From assembly GCA_902537615.1 (NCBI GenBank), contig CACBBU010000005.1:1-64000 (forward strand): a stretch of 64,000 bases of DNA, read 5' to 3'. Numbering within the stretch: the first letter of the stretch is position 1; each line of letters opens with the position of its first letter. Positions 8,820-18,806 of this stretch are shown here, in pieces. The notes under the pieces are model-generated. The model searched no databases. It saw only the letters and a program-made list of their open reading frames with translations, and was not told where the DNA came from. The DNA is from an uncultured Alphaproteobacteria bacterium. GTDB taxonomy: Bacteria; Pseudomonadota; Alphaproteobacteria; Methylaequorales; Methylaequoraceae. The position numbers were made by a program, and so were the translations under genes.

Positions 8820-9707
8820 TTATTTTAGCTGTCTATTAACTAAAAAACCACCAATTACGATTAATAGAAAACCAGCTATTAAATTTAAAGTAAACTCCTC
8901 CTCTAGAAAAATGTATGACCAAAGGAAACCAAAGCAGGGTATTAAATAATTACTCTGACTTGCAAAAACAGCCGACTTACTCTCTATAAGCTTAAAGAAA
9001 ATTGAAATAGCTAAACCGGTACATAAAACTCCTAAGAAACTTGCTGAGATAAAGCTTTTTAATGTTATATTTGAAAGAAGGACGGAAACTTGGTTATCAC
9101 CCATAAAAAAAAGAAAAATGGGTAAAGGAATAGAAAAAAAAGCGGCAACTCCAATGGAGGAACAAGCTAACTCAAATGAGGCGTTTTCTTTAACAGTTTT
9201 AACCCAGTTTGCTGAGAAGGCATAAAATATTGAAGAAAATATTATAAGTAGTGGATAAAATAAATTACTATTTGGAATTGATTCATGGTTAGGTTTTAAA
9301 AAAATGATCATGCCTAAAAAACCCAAGACTAGACCGTTTATTGTTTGAATTTTAAACTTTTCTTTAAAAAAATTAAAAGAAATTAATAAAGTAAAAAGAG
9401 GCATAGTTCCTATCAATGTAGAAGCAATTAAGCTGTCTACATATAATTGACTCCAGCTTATTAAATTGAAAGGCAAAACATTTCCAAATAAAGCTATAAT
9501 AATTAGGTCTTTTTTATTATTTTTAAAAAGTTTCTTAATCTTATTTAAATTACAAAAAAAAAGAAGAATTGCGGATGCGATTATTAATCTATAAGACGTT
9601 AATAAAACGGGATGAATTGAATCAACACTTAACTTTATAAATATGAAGGAGCTTCCCCAAATAGCAGATAATAAAAAAAGACCAAAATAGCTAAGATAAA
9701 ATTTCAA
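8820..9707 (-). CDS. EamA/DMT-superfamily permease
   Basis: A 295-residue integral membrane protein with about ten hydrophobic segments in two repeats, the layout of the drug/metabolite transporter family (EamA domains). Typical family traits are the start SAIWGSSFIFIKL and LTSYRLIIASAI in the first repeat, and the end FGFLWSYIFLEEEFTLNLIAG in the second. Members export amino acids, metabolites or drugs; the substrate cannot be read from sequence. It is transcribed toward, and directly abuts, the lipoprotein gene. A DUF2244 gene lies 17 bases upstream on the same strand. Confidence 0.85.
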   Translation of the reverse strand: MKFYLSYFGLFLLSAIWGSSFIFIKLSVDSIHPVLLTSYRLIIASAILLFFCNLNKIKKLFKNNKKDLIIIALFGNVLPFNLISWSQLYVDSLIASTLIGTMPLFTLLISFNFFKEKFKIQTINGLVLGFLGMIIFLKPNHESIPNSNLFYPLLIIFSSIFYAFSANWVKTVKENASFELACSSIGVAAFFSIPLPIFLFFMGDNQVSVLLSNITLKSFISASFLGVLCTGLAISIFFKLIESKSAVFASQSNYLIPCFGFLWSYIFLEEEFTLNLIAGFLLIVIGGFLVNRQLK

Positions 9708-9724
9708 ATTAATGTTTGTTAGAG

Positions 9725-10198
9725 TTATGCCTTAGCAGCTGTTTTATAGGTTAGAAGAGCGTCATTTATTCTTTTCATTAATTTTTTTTTATCATTTAAA
9801 TTTAAGAATGCTCCTAATAAAACAACCTTCTCTTTAGATTTAAGAACAAGTTTATACTCATTCGGTGAAGTATTTAATAGATCTACTTTTGTCCAATAAG
9901 GCTCAAGACTCCATTTTTGAGATTTTCCTGAAGGAAAAACTCTTGTTATAATTAGGTTAGATTTTAAAAGCTTTAGATTTTCAAAAATTTCTCCTTTTTT
10001 ATAATTTATTTTAAAGGCTAAATATAAAAGAAGCACATCTAAACCAAGAAACCCAAAAACAGGCCAAGCACCAAGGCTCCAAAAAAAAACTCCAATAGAA
10101 AAGAAAATGATGCTCACAATTATCATAAGGTTTCTAAAGTTTTTTTTTGATAAGCTTCTGTATGGGAGAACAGTTATATCTAGAAAATTATTAGTCAT
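9725..10198 (-). CDS. DUF2244 family membrane protein
   Basis: A 157-residue protein with two transmembrane segments near residues 25-65 and a C-terminal cytoplasmic beta-rich domain carrying KSQKWSLEPYWTKVDL, which is typical of DUF2244. The function of this family is not established. The neighbourhood is familiar: DUF2244 genes often sit divergent from nth in Alphaproteobacteria, as here, with only 48 bases between the two starts. It is likely transcribed ahead of the DMT permease. Confidence 0.8.
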   Translation of the reverse strand: MTNNFLDITVLPYRSLSKKNFRNLMIIVSIIFFSIGVFFWSLGAWPVFGFLGLDVLLLYLAFKINYKKGEIFENLKLLKSNLIITRVFPSGKSQKWSLEPYWTKVDLLNTSPNEYKLVLKSKEKVVLLGAFLNLNDKKKLMKRINDALLTYKTAAKA

Positions 10199-10246
10199 AT
10201 AATTATATAGAATTTTTTTTTTATATTTTAAAGCTATAATTTAAGA

Positions 10247-10891
10247 ATGGGTAAAGAACAGAATATAAATAAAATTTTTAAAATACTAAAAAAAGAAAAT
10301 CCATCACCAACAACTGAACTATACTATAAAGATGTGTTTACTTTATTAGTAGCGGTTGTTTTATCAGCACAGTCGACAGATAAGGGTGTTAACAAAGTCA
10401 CAGAAAAGCTATTTAAGAAAGCAGACACACCTGAAAAGATGTACAAACTTGGTATTTTGAAAATTAAAAATTTAATCAAGAATATTGGTTTATTTAACTC
10501 CAAAGCTAAGAACGTTTTTCTATTGAGTAAAAAATTAATTGAAGAATTTAATTCTATTGTCCCTGATAATCGTGATGAATTGATTAAGTTACCTGGTGTA
10601 GGAAGAAAGACAGCAAATGTAATTTTGAATACATATTTTAATAAACCTTTTATAGCGGTCGATACTCATTTATTTAGGCTCGGAAATAGAATTGGATTAG
10701 CAAAAGGGAAAAATGTTTTAGAGGTTGAAAATAATTATTTGAAAATAATTCCTAACTGGGCTATGAAAGATGCACATCATTGGCTTATTCTTCATGGAAG
10801 ATATGTTTGTAAAGCAAGAAACCCTGAATGTAATGTGTGTAAAATAAAAGAGTTTTGCGAATTTTTTAAAAAAGAGATTTATTATGGTTAA
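10247..10891 (+). CDS. nth: endonuclease III
   Basis: A 214-residue DNA glycosylase/AP lyase of base-excision repair that removes oxidised pyrimidines. The helix-hairpin-helix reads LPGVGRKTANVIL, with catalytic Lys at residue 121 and catalytic Asp at residue 139 (AVDTHLFRL). The C-terminal [4Fe-4S] cluster has Cys 188, 195, 198 and 204 in the classic C-x6-C-x2-C-x5-C spacing. The last 8 bases overlap the start of the PfkB-family kinase gene, implying coupled translation. Confidence 0.97.
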   Translation: MGKEQNINKIFKILKKENPSPTTELYYKDVFTLLVAVVLSAQSTDKGVNKVTEKLFKKADTPEKMYKLGILKIKNLIKNIGLFNSKAKNVFLLSKKLIEEFNSIVPDNRDELIKLPGVGRKTANVILNTYFNKPFIAVDTHLFRLGNRIGLAKGKNVLEVENNYLKIIPNWAMKDAHHWLILHGRYVCKARNPECNVCKIKEFCEFFKKEIYYG

Positions 10892-11852
10892 AAAAGTTTT
10901 AGGTATGGGTAATGCTGTACTAGATATTTTAGTTGAAACTTCAGATTCCTATCTACAAAAAAATAATTTGTCCAAGGGTTCAATGGTTTTAGTTGAGCAG
11001 GAAGAGTCAGATAAAATTGTTAATGACGTTACGCCAATCAAAAAAGATTCTGGTGGTTCAGTTGCGAATTCAATGGTTGGGATTTCTGTTTTAGGAGGAA
11101 GTGCATCTTTCTGTGGAAAGGTAAAAAACGACGAGCTTGGTCAAGACTTTGAAAAAAGAATGCAAATCACTGGAACTCAGTTTCTTTGCACAAAATCAGA
11201 CAGTGGCTTGCCAACAGCGAGATGTCTTGTGTTAGTTACTCCTGATGGAGAAAGAACTATGCAAACTTTTTTAGGAGCAAGTACTACTTTAAGTGAAAGC
11301 GATATAGAAGAAGATTTTTTTAATGATGTGAAGTTTTTATTTGTAGAGGGATATTTATGGAGCTCTCAATCGGCACAAAATGCAATTAGGAAAGCAGTTG
11401 AGTTGTCAAAAAAAAAAGACATTAAAGTTGTGTTTTCATTATCTGACCCAGGATTAACTAAAATGTATGCAAATGACTTTTCAAGCTTTATAGATAAATC
11501 AGTGGATATTTTAATTGGAAATGAGAACGAATTTTACGAAATCTTTCAATCAACAGACACAAATTCTATATTGAAACAAACTTCAAAGATGGTTGATATT
11601 GGTTTTATGACGCAAGGTAAAAATGGAGCTACATTATTTCAAAATAAACAATTTGATAAAATAAAAACCCCACCAGTAAATGATGTAGTTGATACAACTG
11701 GAGCTGGAGATATGTTTGCTGCAGGAACATTATTTAAGCTTCAAAACAATTCGTCAGCGAAAGACTCCGCTATTTTTGGATGTAAGGTGGCTGCTAGAAT
11801 TATCACCCAGTTTGGTGCGAGGCCAAACGATGACTTCAAATCTTCAATCTAA
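10884..11852 (+). CDS. PfkB-family carbohydrate/nucleoside kinase
   Basis: A 322-residue ribokinase-fold enzyme. The family signature with catalytic Asp is DTTGAGDMFAAG near residue 271, and a Gly-rich N-terminal substrate region reads KDSGGSVANSMVG near residue 58. The overall pattern (GNAVLDILVE start, GGSVANS) resembles the adenosine-kinase-like group that sits next to nth in many Alphaproteobacteria. It phosphorylates a sugar or nucleoside with ATP; the substrate is unproven. It overlaps nth by 8 bases and converges on a small membrane-protein gene, overlapping it by 4 bases. Confidence 0.85.
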   Translation: MVKKVLGMGNAVLDILVETSDSYLQKNNLSKGSMVLVEQEESDKIVNDVTPIKKDSGGSVANSMVGISVLGGSASFCGKVKNDELGQDFEKRMQITGTQFLCTKSDSGLPTARCLVLVTPDGERTMQTFLGASTTLSESDIEEDFFNDVKFLFVEGYLWSSQSAQNAIRKAVELSKKKDIKVVFSLSDPGLTKMYANDFSSFIDKSVDILIGNENEFYEIFQSTDTNSILKQTSKMVDIGFMTQGKNGATLFQNKQFDKIKTPPVNDVVDTTGAGDMFAAGTLFKLQNNSSAKDSAIFGCKVAARIITQFGARPNDDFKSSI

Positions 11853-12061
11853 AAAAAGTAATTTGTAATACCGAATGCAAAAATTGGAATTTGGAATCCA
11901 AAGTTTGTCATTATAGCTTTGTCTTTACCTAAAAAACCAAAGGCTGTCCATAGAACAACTCCAAAACCATGAAAAAATATATTTAGGGGATAGATATTTA
12001 TATTGGTGAGAAGTATTCCTATTAAAACAAAAAAAGTTCCCAGCCACTTCAAGTTATTCAT
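11849..12061 (-). CDS. small conserved-type membrane protein, unknown function
   Basis: A 70-residue hydrophobic protein with two to three transmembrane stretches (residues 5-22, 28-45 and 55-68). The pattern of an initial LKWLGTFFVLIG, then NINIYPLN and a central LWTAFGF, is one I associate with small proteins of marine Alphaproteobacteria, but I cannot name a function. A stretch GAGGAGAAT lies just upstream of the ATG on the minus strand. The 3' end overlaps the PfkB gene by 4 bases. Confidence 0.6.
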   Translation of the reverse strand: MNNLKWLGTFFVLIGILLTNINIYPLNIFFHGFGVVLWTAFGFLGKDKAIMTNFGFQIPIFAFGITNYFF

Positions 12062-12103
12062 TACGTATTCTCCTTAGTTAAAAAATTCAAAAATTAGATA
12101 AAA

Positions 12104-13969
12104 TTAATCAATTATTGTCTTTATGGTTTCAATTACATCCCCAGTCTTGATCATGTTGATGTTATTATTTTTGTATAAATCCTGTGATGAGATGACAGTA
12201 TTCTTAGAGTTACCTACTGGAGCAAATTTATGATGATTTGTGGGTCCAAACAGTGAGATTAGAGGAATTCCACTGCTAGCTATTAAGTGACCGCAGCCAG
12301 TGTCATTTGCAATACCAAACTTACAATCTTTTGAAATATTTATAGTTTTTAAGGGGTTACTAGTTTCTACAATTTTTAGTCCAGGAAAGTGTTTTTTTTT
12401 TAGTATTGAATAAAGTCTTTTTTCTTTTGGGCCTAAAATAAAAATTGGAATATGTTTTTTTTCTTTTATAAATAACCCTATTTTTAAAAAATTATTAATA
12501 TCCCACATCTTCCAATTAACAGAGGCTCCTGGGCATATGACTACTTTTCTTGATGTGTTTGATTTATTCAATAAAGATTCTTTAAATTTTTCAGGAGAAA
12601 AAACATTAGCAAGATTAATTAATTGTTTTGTGAGATTTTTTTCGCCTCTATTTGAGGGAACAAAATCTGATAGCAGGTAATTTGCTGATGATGATATAAA
12701 GATTTTTGTAGGTATGGCTTTAAGTAAAAGTGAAGTAAGAAATCTTTTTTGAGTATCAATTACAATATCATAATTATCGAGTTTTTGTATTTTAAAAAAA
12801 TCTAAAATAGAAGAACCAAATTCTGTTTCATCAACTGAATGAATAATTTTTTCTGCTAATGGCTTTAATCCTCTTTTGAAAATTGAATATCCTTTTCCTG
12901 ACTTCCAAACTATTTCTGCTTGTGGAAATATGTTTTTAAGATGTTTTAAAAAAGGAAACTTTAATAAGGCATCACCAAGAAGGTCCAACCCGACATAGAT
13001 GAGAATTTTTTTTGGCTTATAGTTTAATTTTATTTTTCTAAGGGATTCACCTTTCCAAGTATCAAAGACTGTGAGTCTAAGTAACTCAAGAGATACGTTT
13101 TTCAATATTCTATTACTTATGTACGTTAAAAATAATCTATTAAAAACTGAAACTTTATTGTGTCTTCTTTGCCACGACCAGCATCGAGAAAGAATTTTTA
13201 TTTTACATTTTTTAACTAAACTTTTTTTTACAAATTTATGACTTTCCAAAAAGTTTATTGTTGCTATTGATAGATCATAAAGAAGTTGTCCGTTATTGCT
13301 TATAATTCTATTTTCAATAAATTCTGGAGCCACACATATTAATTTTTGACTCTGTCCAATCTTAAACTTTTTATTACCTTTATTTTTTAGGTGAAATCCT
13401 GCAACTCTCATTGGTAAAGAAAAGTCTTGAACAAAAACTTCATCATCACAACCACCAATAGATTTAAATACTGAGCTTTTAATCATTGAATTACTGGAGC
13501 CTCCCCATCCCCCTGGTAAGAATTTTTCAACAGGATTTTTAATAAGAAAGGCTGGTTGATTGTCCTTTTTAAATTTAAAATCGTTAATATTTTTTTGCCA
13601 ACCCCAATGACCATAGAGAAGATCAAGGTCTAATTTTTCCATTTCTTTTTTCATATAAACTAGTGCGTCAGGTGCAATAATGTCGTCACCATCAACAAAC
13701 TTTAAATAGGTATATTTTACAAATTTAAACGCAGAGTTTACGGCTTTACTAGGACCAGCATTTTTTTGTTTTATATATTTAATGTCTTTATTTTGTGACT
13801 TAATAAATTTCTTAATTACTAATTCTGACTTATCCGTTGATCCGTCATTGATAATAATAAGTTGAGAGTTCCCACTCATTTGTTTAGATATTGTTTCTAA
13901 GGTTTTAGAAATAAACTGTTCTTTATTATAGACAGTCACAATGATTGAGATGCCGTCTCTAAACTTCAT
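12104..13969 (-). CDS. fusion glycosyltransferase: GT2 domain + GT9 (heptosyltransferase-like) domain
   Basis: A 621-residue protein joining two glycosyltransferases. Residues 5-230 are a GT-A family 2 enzyme: ISIIVTVYNKEQFI, IINDGSTD near residue 39, and the DxD-like FVDGDD near residue 92. Residues 320-620 are a GT-B family 9 (ADP-heptose:LPS heptosyltransferase-like) enzyme: LIYVGLDLLGDALLKFPF, VICPGAS, then NDTGCGHLIASSGIPLISLFGPT near the C-terminus. The middle (230-310) is basic and helical. It probably builds a cell-surface glycan (LPS core or O-chain). It lies 50 bases downstream of phoB on the same strand, so starvation-linked read-through is possible but unproven. No membrane anchor is evident. 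Confidence 0.85.
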   Translation of the reverse strand: MKFRDGISIIVTVYNKEQFISKTLETISKQMSGNSQLIIINDGSTDKSELVIKKFIKSQNKDIKYIKQKNAGPSKAVNSAFKFVKYTYLKFVDGDDIIAPDALVYMKKEMEKLDLDLLYGHWGWQKNINDFKFKKDNQPAFLIKNPVEKFLPGGWGGSSNSMIKSSVFKSIGGCDDEVFVQDFSLPMRVAGFHLKNKGNKKFKIGQSQKLICVAPEFIENRIISNNGQLLYDLSIATINFLESHKFVKKSLVKKCKIKILSRCWSWQRRHNKVSVFNRLFLTYISNRILKNVSLELLRLTVFDTWKGESLRKIKLNYKPKKILIYVGLDLLGDALLKFPFLKHLKNIFPQAEIVWKSGKGYSIFKRGLKPLAEKIIHSVDETEFGSSILDFFKIQKLDNYDIVIDTQKRFLTSLLLKAIPTKIFISSSANYLLSDFVPSNRGEKNLTKQLINLANVFSPEKFKESLLNKSNTSRKVVICPGASVNWKMWDINNFLKIGLFIKEKKHIPIFILGPKEKRLYSILKKKHFPGLKIVETSNPLKTINISKDCKFGIANDTGCGHLIASSGIPLISLFGPTNHHKFAPVGNSKNTVISSQDLYKNNNINMIKTGDVIETIKTIID

Positions 13970-14019
13970 TTTCTCATAATAAGTTACAATGTTTTTTTAA
14001 CAAGATAAGGACAAAGATT

Positions 14020-14709
14020 TTATTCGTAGTCTATAGAGTATCCTGCTGCGCGGACTGTTCTGATAAAGTTTTTAGTTCCTTTAGTATTAATCGCTTTTCT
14101 AAGTCGTCGAATATGAGTGTCAACTGTTCTCGATTCAACATAAATACCATGACCCCAGACAGAATCTAAAAGTTGTTCTCGTGAATATACTCTTCCTGGA
14201 TTTTCCATTAAATGTTTTAACAGTTTATATTCTGTTGGGCCTAGGTGAATCTTTTTTTCTCCTCTGTAAACTTTATGTTCGTTCAGGTTGATTGATATGT
14301 CTTGAAACTCAATTATTTCGGTTGTATTGGAAGATGATCTCCTTAAGAGAGAGTTAATTCTTGCAACGAGTTCAGCTGGGCTAAATGGCTTTGTTATGTA
14401 ATCGTCAGCTCCTGTATCCAGGCCACGTATTTTATCCTCTTCTTCACCTTTTGCTGAAAGAATAATAATTGGAATAGATGAAGTTTCTTTTTTTCTTCTC
14501 AATATTCTGCAAACCTCTAATCCTGAAGGCGCAGGAATCATCCAATCAATTATAGCTAATGATGGTATTTCTTCTTTTACAAGTAACAAGGCTTCTTCAC
14601 CATTTGTTGCTTCTTTAACTGAAAACCCGTTTTTTTGAAGATTATAAGAAATCATAGGAAGTAAAGCAGCATCATCTTCAACTACTAAAATTCTTTTTTT
14701 TTCACTCAT
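14020..14709 (-). CDS. phoB: phosphate regulon response regulator PhoB
   Basis: A 229-residue OmpR/PhoB-type regulator. The receiver domain carries the acidic pair (VVEDD), the phospho-acceptor Asp55 (IIDWMIP) and Lys107 (YITKPFSP). The C-terminal winged helix has GPTEYKLLKHLMENPGRVYS and VDTHIRRLRKAI. The protein binds PHO boxes when phosphorylated by PhoR under phosphate limitation. Its gene ends the pstSCAB-phoU-phoB run and overlaps phoU by 4 bases. phoR is not adjacent: it is about 17 kb away at 31,854-33,122. Confidence 0.95.
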   Translation of the reverse strand: MSEKKRILVVEDDAALLPMISYNLQKNGFSVKEATNGEEALLLVKEEIPSLAIIDWMIPAPSGLEVCRILRRKKETSSIPIIILSAKGEEEDKIRGLDTGADDYITKPFSPAELVARINSLLRRSSSNTTEIIEFQDISINLNEHKVYRGEKKIHLGPTEYKLLKHLMENPGRVYSREQLLDSVWGHGIYVESRTVDTHIRRLRKAINTKGTKNFIRTVRAAGYSIDYE

Positions 14710-15377
14710 CTTTTTACTAATTTACCCTTTAAGTTGTAAATTACTTCTTTTGAAATAACTTTTGATAAGTCTCCAATTCTCTCTAGCTCTTTGGCAATAA
14801 ATAACATTTGGGTACAAAAACCTAGAATCTTTGGTTCTTCCATCATCAAGTGTAAATGTTCTCTAAAACAAGTTTCATAGACAGAGTTAATTGTAACATC
14901 CTCTGCAGGGACTATCTGAGCAATTTTTTGCGACTCTTGATCATATGAGCTTAAGGCTTTTGAAAAATTTTTTAGAACCAATTGACCTAATTGATATATT
15001 GAATCTGTTAAATAATTTTCTGGAGCTTTTTTTACATGAAGAATTCTACCTGCAATATTTGAGGCATGATCTCCTATTCTTTCTAAAATACTAGAGATTT
15101 TAAGTGAAATTATTATTTTTCTAAGATCATCTGCAAGAGGCTGCCTTTTACTAAGGGTTATTGTTGCAAGCTCTCTTATTTTTGTTTCCTGAGCATCAAT
15201 TTCATCATCATTCGTAATGATTTCATTGGCTTTTGCTATATTAATTATTCTAGTGATATTTATTGCATGGAATAACTGTTTTTCACAATTCAAACCCATT
15301 TCAACTAAATTAGATTTAAGTGAATTAAGATCCTCATCATAGTTTGAAACTATATGTTCTTTCATTAATTTATCCAA
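14706..15377 (-). CDS. phoU: phosphate signalling complex protein PhoU
   Basis: A 223-residue helical protein with the two PhoU repeats. Each carries the E/DxxxD-type metal-binding motif: [16 protein letters not shown] near residue 95 and [16 protein letters not shown] near residue 195. PhoU couples the Pst transporter to PhoR so that the regulon stays silent when phosphate is ample. It overlaps pstB by 8 bases and phoB by 4 bases, so the whole set is a single tightly packed transcript. Confidence 0.95.
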   Translation of the reverse strand: MDKLMKEHIVSNYDEDLNSLKSNLVEMGLNCEKQLFHAINITRIINIAKANEIITNDDEIDAQETKIRELATITLSKRQPLADDLRKIIISLKISSILERIGDHASNIAGRILHVKKAPENYLTDSIYQLGQLVLKNFSKALSSYDQESQKIAQIVPAEDVTINSVYETCFREHLHLMMEEPKILGFCTQMLFIAKELERIGDLSKVISKEVIYNLKGKLVKR

Positions 15378-16134
15378 TCTTTCCTGTTATATAGTCCTGA
15401 GTTTTTTTTTCTTTTGGCATTGAGAAAACGTCTTCGGTTTTTCCAACTTCTATAAGACTACCCATGTGAAAAAAAGCAGTTTGGTTGGACACTCTGGCTG
15501 CTTGTTGCATTGAATGGGTCACTATTACAATTGTATAATTTTTTGATAATTCGTCAATTAGCTCTTCGATTTTAGCTGTTGCTATCGGATCAAGAGCAGA
15601 GCAAGGTTCATCCATGAGGATTACTTCAGGGCTAACAGCAATAGCTCTTGCAATGCATAATCGTTGCTGCTGTCCACCGGATAAAGATGTTCCAGGTTCA
15701 TCTATTCTATCTTTTACCTCATCATAAAGACCAGCTTTCTTTAAGCTTACTTCGACTAAGTTGTTAAGTTCATCCCCACTGTTTGCTAACCCATGTATTT
15801 TTGGCCCGTAGGCTACATTTTCAAAAATTGATTTCGGGAAAGGATTGGGTTTCTGAAAAACCATACCAATTCTTGCTCTCAGCAAAACTGGATCAAGGTT
15901 TTTTTCATATATATTTTGTTCGTCTACAAAGATTTGACCCTCTACCTTACATATTTCAATGCTATCATTCATTCTATTTAGACAACGAAGAAAAGTGGAC
16001 TTACCGCATCCACTAGGACCGATAAGAGATGTTACTTTTCTTTCAGGGATTTCCAAGTTTATGTTAGAAAGAGCTTTTTTTTCTCCATAAAAAACATTAA
16101 GTTTTTTACTCTTAATTTTGACAGTTTCTTTCAT
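15370..16134 (-). CDS. pstB: phosphate ABC transporter ATP-binding protein PstB
   Basis: The ATPase of the high-affinity phosphate importer. Visible motifs are Walker [10 protein letters not shown], the Q-loop region [15 protein letters not shown], the ABC signature [14 protein letters not shown] and Walker [15 protein letters not shown] choose the ATG ending at 16134 (254 residues), which leaves 7 bases to the pstA stop; an in-frame TTG at 16158 would add eight residues and overlap pstA. The segment [12 protein letters not shown] is characteristic of PstB among ABC ATPases. Confidence 0.95.
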   Translation of the reverse strand: MKETVKIKSKKLNVFYGEKKALSNINLEIPERKVTSLIGPSGCGKSTFLRCLNRMNDSIEICKVEGQIFVDEQNIYEKNLDPVLLRARIGMVFQKPNPFPKSIFENVAYGPKIHGLANSGDELNNLVEVSLKKAGLYDEVKDRIDEPGTSLSGGQQQRLCIARAIAVSPEVILMDEPCSALDPIATAKIEELIDELSKNYTIVIVTHSMQQAARVSNQTAFFHMGSLIEVGKTEDVFSMPKEKKTQDYITGKIG

Positions 16135-16141
16135 GATATTA

Positions 16142-17419
16142 CTACCATTTCTTTTCAAACTTTTGTCTAACGAAAACTGCTACACTATTCATAATTACTA
16201 AAAATGTCAAAAGAACCATTATTCCAGCTGCGGTTAGTTCCACAAAACCTCTAGCTGCAGTACTTTTCCATAAGTAAATTTGAACTGGTAGAACTGTTGC
16301 TGAATCAGTAAGAGATCCTGGAATATCTACAATAAAGGCAACCATACCTATCATTAAAAGAGGAGCTGACTCCCCTAAGGCTTGTGACATACCAATAATG
16401 GTTCCTGTAAGTATTCCAGGCATAGATTGTGGTATAACGTGATGAGTTACTGCTTGGAATTTTGTTGCACCTAGTCCAATAGCCGCTTCTCTGATTGAAG
16501 GGGGAACAGCTTTTAGTGATGCTCTTGTAGAAATAATAATTGTTGGTAAGGTCATGAGAGCCAGAACCATCCCTCCTACAATTGGAGCTGATCTTGGTAA
16601 ATGCATTACGTTTAAAAAAATAGCTAAGCCCAAAAGCCCAAAAATTATTGAAGGAACTGCCGCAAGATTATTGATATTAATCTCAATAAAGTCTGTAAAT
16701 TTATTTTTGGGAGCTAGTTCTTCTAAGAACACACCCGAGGCGACAGCAACAGGAAAACATAATAATAATGTAACAAGTAATGTAAAAAAAGAACCTAACA
16801 TTGACCCTAGAATACCTGCTTGCTCAGGTTCTGTTGAGTCCGCATTTGATAAGAAATTCGTATTTAACCCAAATTTTATATCTCCATTTTTCTTCAAGGC
16901 ATTAAACCAGCTCATTTGAATGTTATTTATCAATCTATCTTCTTCTAAAAAATTTTCCATCTGAGGGTTTTTATGGATAACATCAATTGTAGATGATGCT
17001 AATAACCAAATTTTTTTTGATTCTCCAATTATTTCAATATTTTCCATAGCAAGCTTCATAAGATTTTGCTCTGCTGCTGATGAAATAAAAACAGAAAGGT
17101 CCCTGAAAGTTTTTCTATCTTTTACTTCGGGAAAATAGTTTTTTAAAGCGTCATTTATTAATAATTTATAATTTGCAAACTTAAATTCTTCGGGGTTATT
17201 GGTTTTGTTGGGATCAATGATTTCTTGGTCAAAATTAATCTCTAATTGTATAAAAGTACTTTTGAATGCACCTTTTCCTTCTACGAAAATTGAAGACAGA
17301 ATCGTTATTAAAAATATAACAGCAGTACCAATTCCCAGAATTCCAAAAAATCTAAATCTTTTTTCACTTCTATGCCTTTTTTCAAGCGATTTGCTTATTA
17401 ATTCAGTGTTTTTACTCAT
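16142..17419 (-). CDS. pstA: phosphate ABC transporter permease PstA
   Basis: The second membrane subunit of the phosphate importer. I place the start at the ATG ending at 17419 because AGAGAAAG stands just upstream of it (425 residues, 8-base overlap with pstC); an ATG at 17455 would overlap pstC by 44 bases. One N-terminal membrane segment (about 25-50 of this form) is followed by a roughly 150-residue periplasmic region of the kind found in long alphaproteobacterial PstA proteins. The permease core comes next, with the EAA loop [23 protein letters not shown]. Confidence 0.93.
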   Translation of the reverse strand: MSKNTELISKSLEKRHRSEKRFRFFGILGIGTAVIFLITILSSIFVEGKGAFKSTFIQLEINFDQEIIDPNKTNNPEEFKFANYKLLINDALKNYFPEVKDRKTFRDLSVFISSAAEQNLMKLAMENIEIIGESKKIWLLASSTIDVIHKNPQMENFLEEDRLINNIQMSWFNALKKNGDIKFGLNTNFLSNADSTEPEQAGILGSMLGSFFTLLVTLLLCFPVAVASGVFLEELAPKNKFTDFIEININNLAAVPSIIFGLLGLAIFLNVMHLPRSAPIVGGMVLALMTLPTIIISTRASLKAVPPSIREAAIGLGATKFQAVTHHVIPQSMPGILTGTIIGMSQALGESAPLLMIGMVAFIVDIPGSLTDSATVLPVQIYLWKSTAARGFVELTAAGIMVLLTFLVIMNSVAVFVRQKFEKKW

Positions 17420-18797
17420 ATCTTTCTCTGTATTTTTGGACAATTTTAAGTGCATACAAATTCAATAATAAAGTTACAAAAAATAAAGTTATTCCGAGAG
17501 CAAATGCAGCGAGGGTTTTTGCACTATCAAATTCTTGGTCGCCTACTAATAGCGTTACAATTTGAACAGTTACAGTGGTTACTGCCTCTAAAGGATTCGC
17601 AGTAAGATTTGCTGCAATACCTGCAGCCATTACAACAATCATTGTTTCCCCAATTGCACGTGAAATCGCTAATAAAATTGCTCCTACTATTCCTGGGAGT
17701 GCAGCAGGTAAAATAACTTTTTTAATAGTTTCTGATTTAGTAGCACCCATAGCATATGATCCATCTCTAAGTGACGTCGGAACAGATGTTATTACATCGT
17801 CTGATAATGAAGAAATAAACGGGATGATCATTATTCCCATAACCCCTCCTGCTGCCAATGCACTTTCTGAAGCCATTGACAACCCTAATGATGAAACAAA
17901 ATCCTTCAAAAATGGACCAACTGTTATTGCAGCAAAAAAACCGTAAACGACTGTTGGAACTCCAGCTAATATTTCAAGAATTGGCTTGAAGGTTTTTCTT
18001 ACAGTTGGTCTGGCGTATTCTGCCAGATAAATTGCTGATAGAAGGCCAACAGGGATAGCAACTGCCATTGCAACTAAGGTAATTAAAAGTGTTCCTGTGA
18101 AAATTGGTATCGCTCCGAATGAACCCTGGCTTGCTATCTGATCTTCTCTAATAGCAGTTTGAGGGCTCCAAGCTAAACCAAATAAAAAATCAAAAAAAGG
18201 GACTCTTTCAAAAAACCTAACGGCCTCAAAAATTAATGAAAAAACAATTCCTATAGTTGTAATAATTGCAATTACTGAACAAAAAATTAAAAGGTTTATA
18301 TTTGCTTTTTCAACTGCTTGACGTGCCCTGAAAAAAGTAGAGACTTTTCTCAGTGAAACCAAACTTGAAATTAAACCTACAACCAGTACTAAAAGAAAAA
18401 CATATGAATCAGAATTAGTTGTTAATGTCTGATAATAAGCCGCGGAATCAATAATTAAAGGATTAGTCCCTGGAAAAATTTTTTCTGGGTTTGTTGCTTT
18501 TATTGTATCCATGAGCATCGATGGGTTGCCTTTGAAGTTATCAACAAGGCTTAGTGGAATAGATTCTTTAAGGAAGATGTCAATTATGTAAGGTTTAAAA
18601 AAAAACCAACAAATAAGTATTATTGAACTGGGTAACAACAACCACAAAAGAGAATATGTTCCATAATAAGAAGGAAGGGAAGGAAGTTTTGATCCTTTTG
18701 TAATATCTTCGTTAATTTTAAGAGCTTTTGTAGTTCCATACCAATGGATGTAAAAGCTAAGAAAACAAAAGATGATTAAAAAGGACCAAAACCCCAT
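17412..18797 (-). CDS. pstC: phosphate ABC transporter permease PstC
   Basis: A 461-residue membrane subunit of the phosphate importer, longer than the enterobacterial protein (about 320) because of an N-terminal extension with extra membrane segments and a periplasmic loop (residues 60-135), as in other Alphaproteobacteria. The permease core shows IPVGLLSAIYLAEYARP, LAGVPTVVYGFFA and the cytoplasmic loop LRDGSYAMGATKSETIKKVILP, which contacts PstB. The stop lies within the start region of pstA and the start is 9 bases after pstS. Confidence 0.93.
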   Translation of the reverse strand: MGFWSFLIIFCFLSFYIHWYGTTKALKINEDITKGSKLPSLPSYYGTYSLLWLLLPSSIILICWFFFKPYIIDIFLKESIPLSLVDNFKGNPSMLMDTIKATNPEKIFPGTNPLIIDSAAYYQTLTTNSDSYVFLLVLVVGLISSLVSLRKVSTFFRARQAVEKANINLLIFCSVIAIITTIGIVFSLIFEAVRFFERVPFFDFLFGLAWSPQTAIREDQIASQGSFGAIPIFTGTLLITLVAMAVAIPVGLLSAIYLAEYARPTVRKTFKPILEILAGVPTVVYGFFAAITVGPFLKDFVSSLGLSMASESALAAGGVMGIMIIPFISSLSDDVITSVPTSLRDGSYAMGATKSETIKKVILPAALPGIVGAILLAISRAIGETMIVVMAAGIAANLTANPLEAVTTVTVQIVTLLVGDQEFDSAKTLAAFALGITLFFVTLLLNLYALKIVQKYRERYE

Positions 18798-18806
18798 ATT
18801 TAAAGC

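Noticed and set aside
13978-13996. Possible PHO box upstream of the GT2-GT9 gene
   Set aside because: Only one heptamer (TTGTAAC on the minus strand) fits; the next 11-base step does not.
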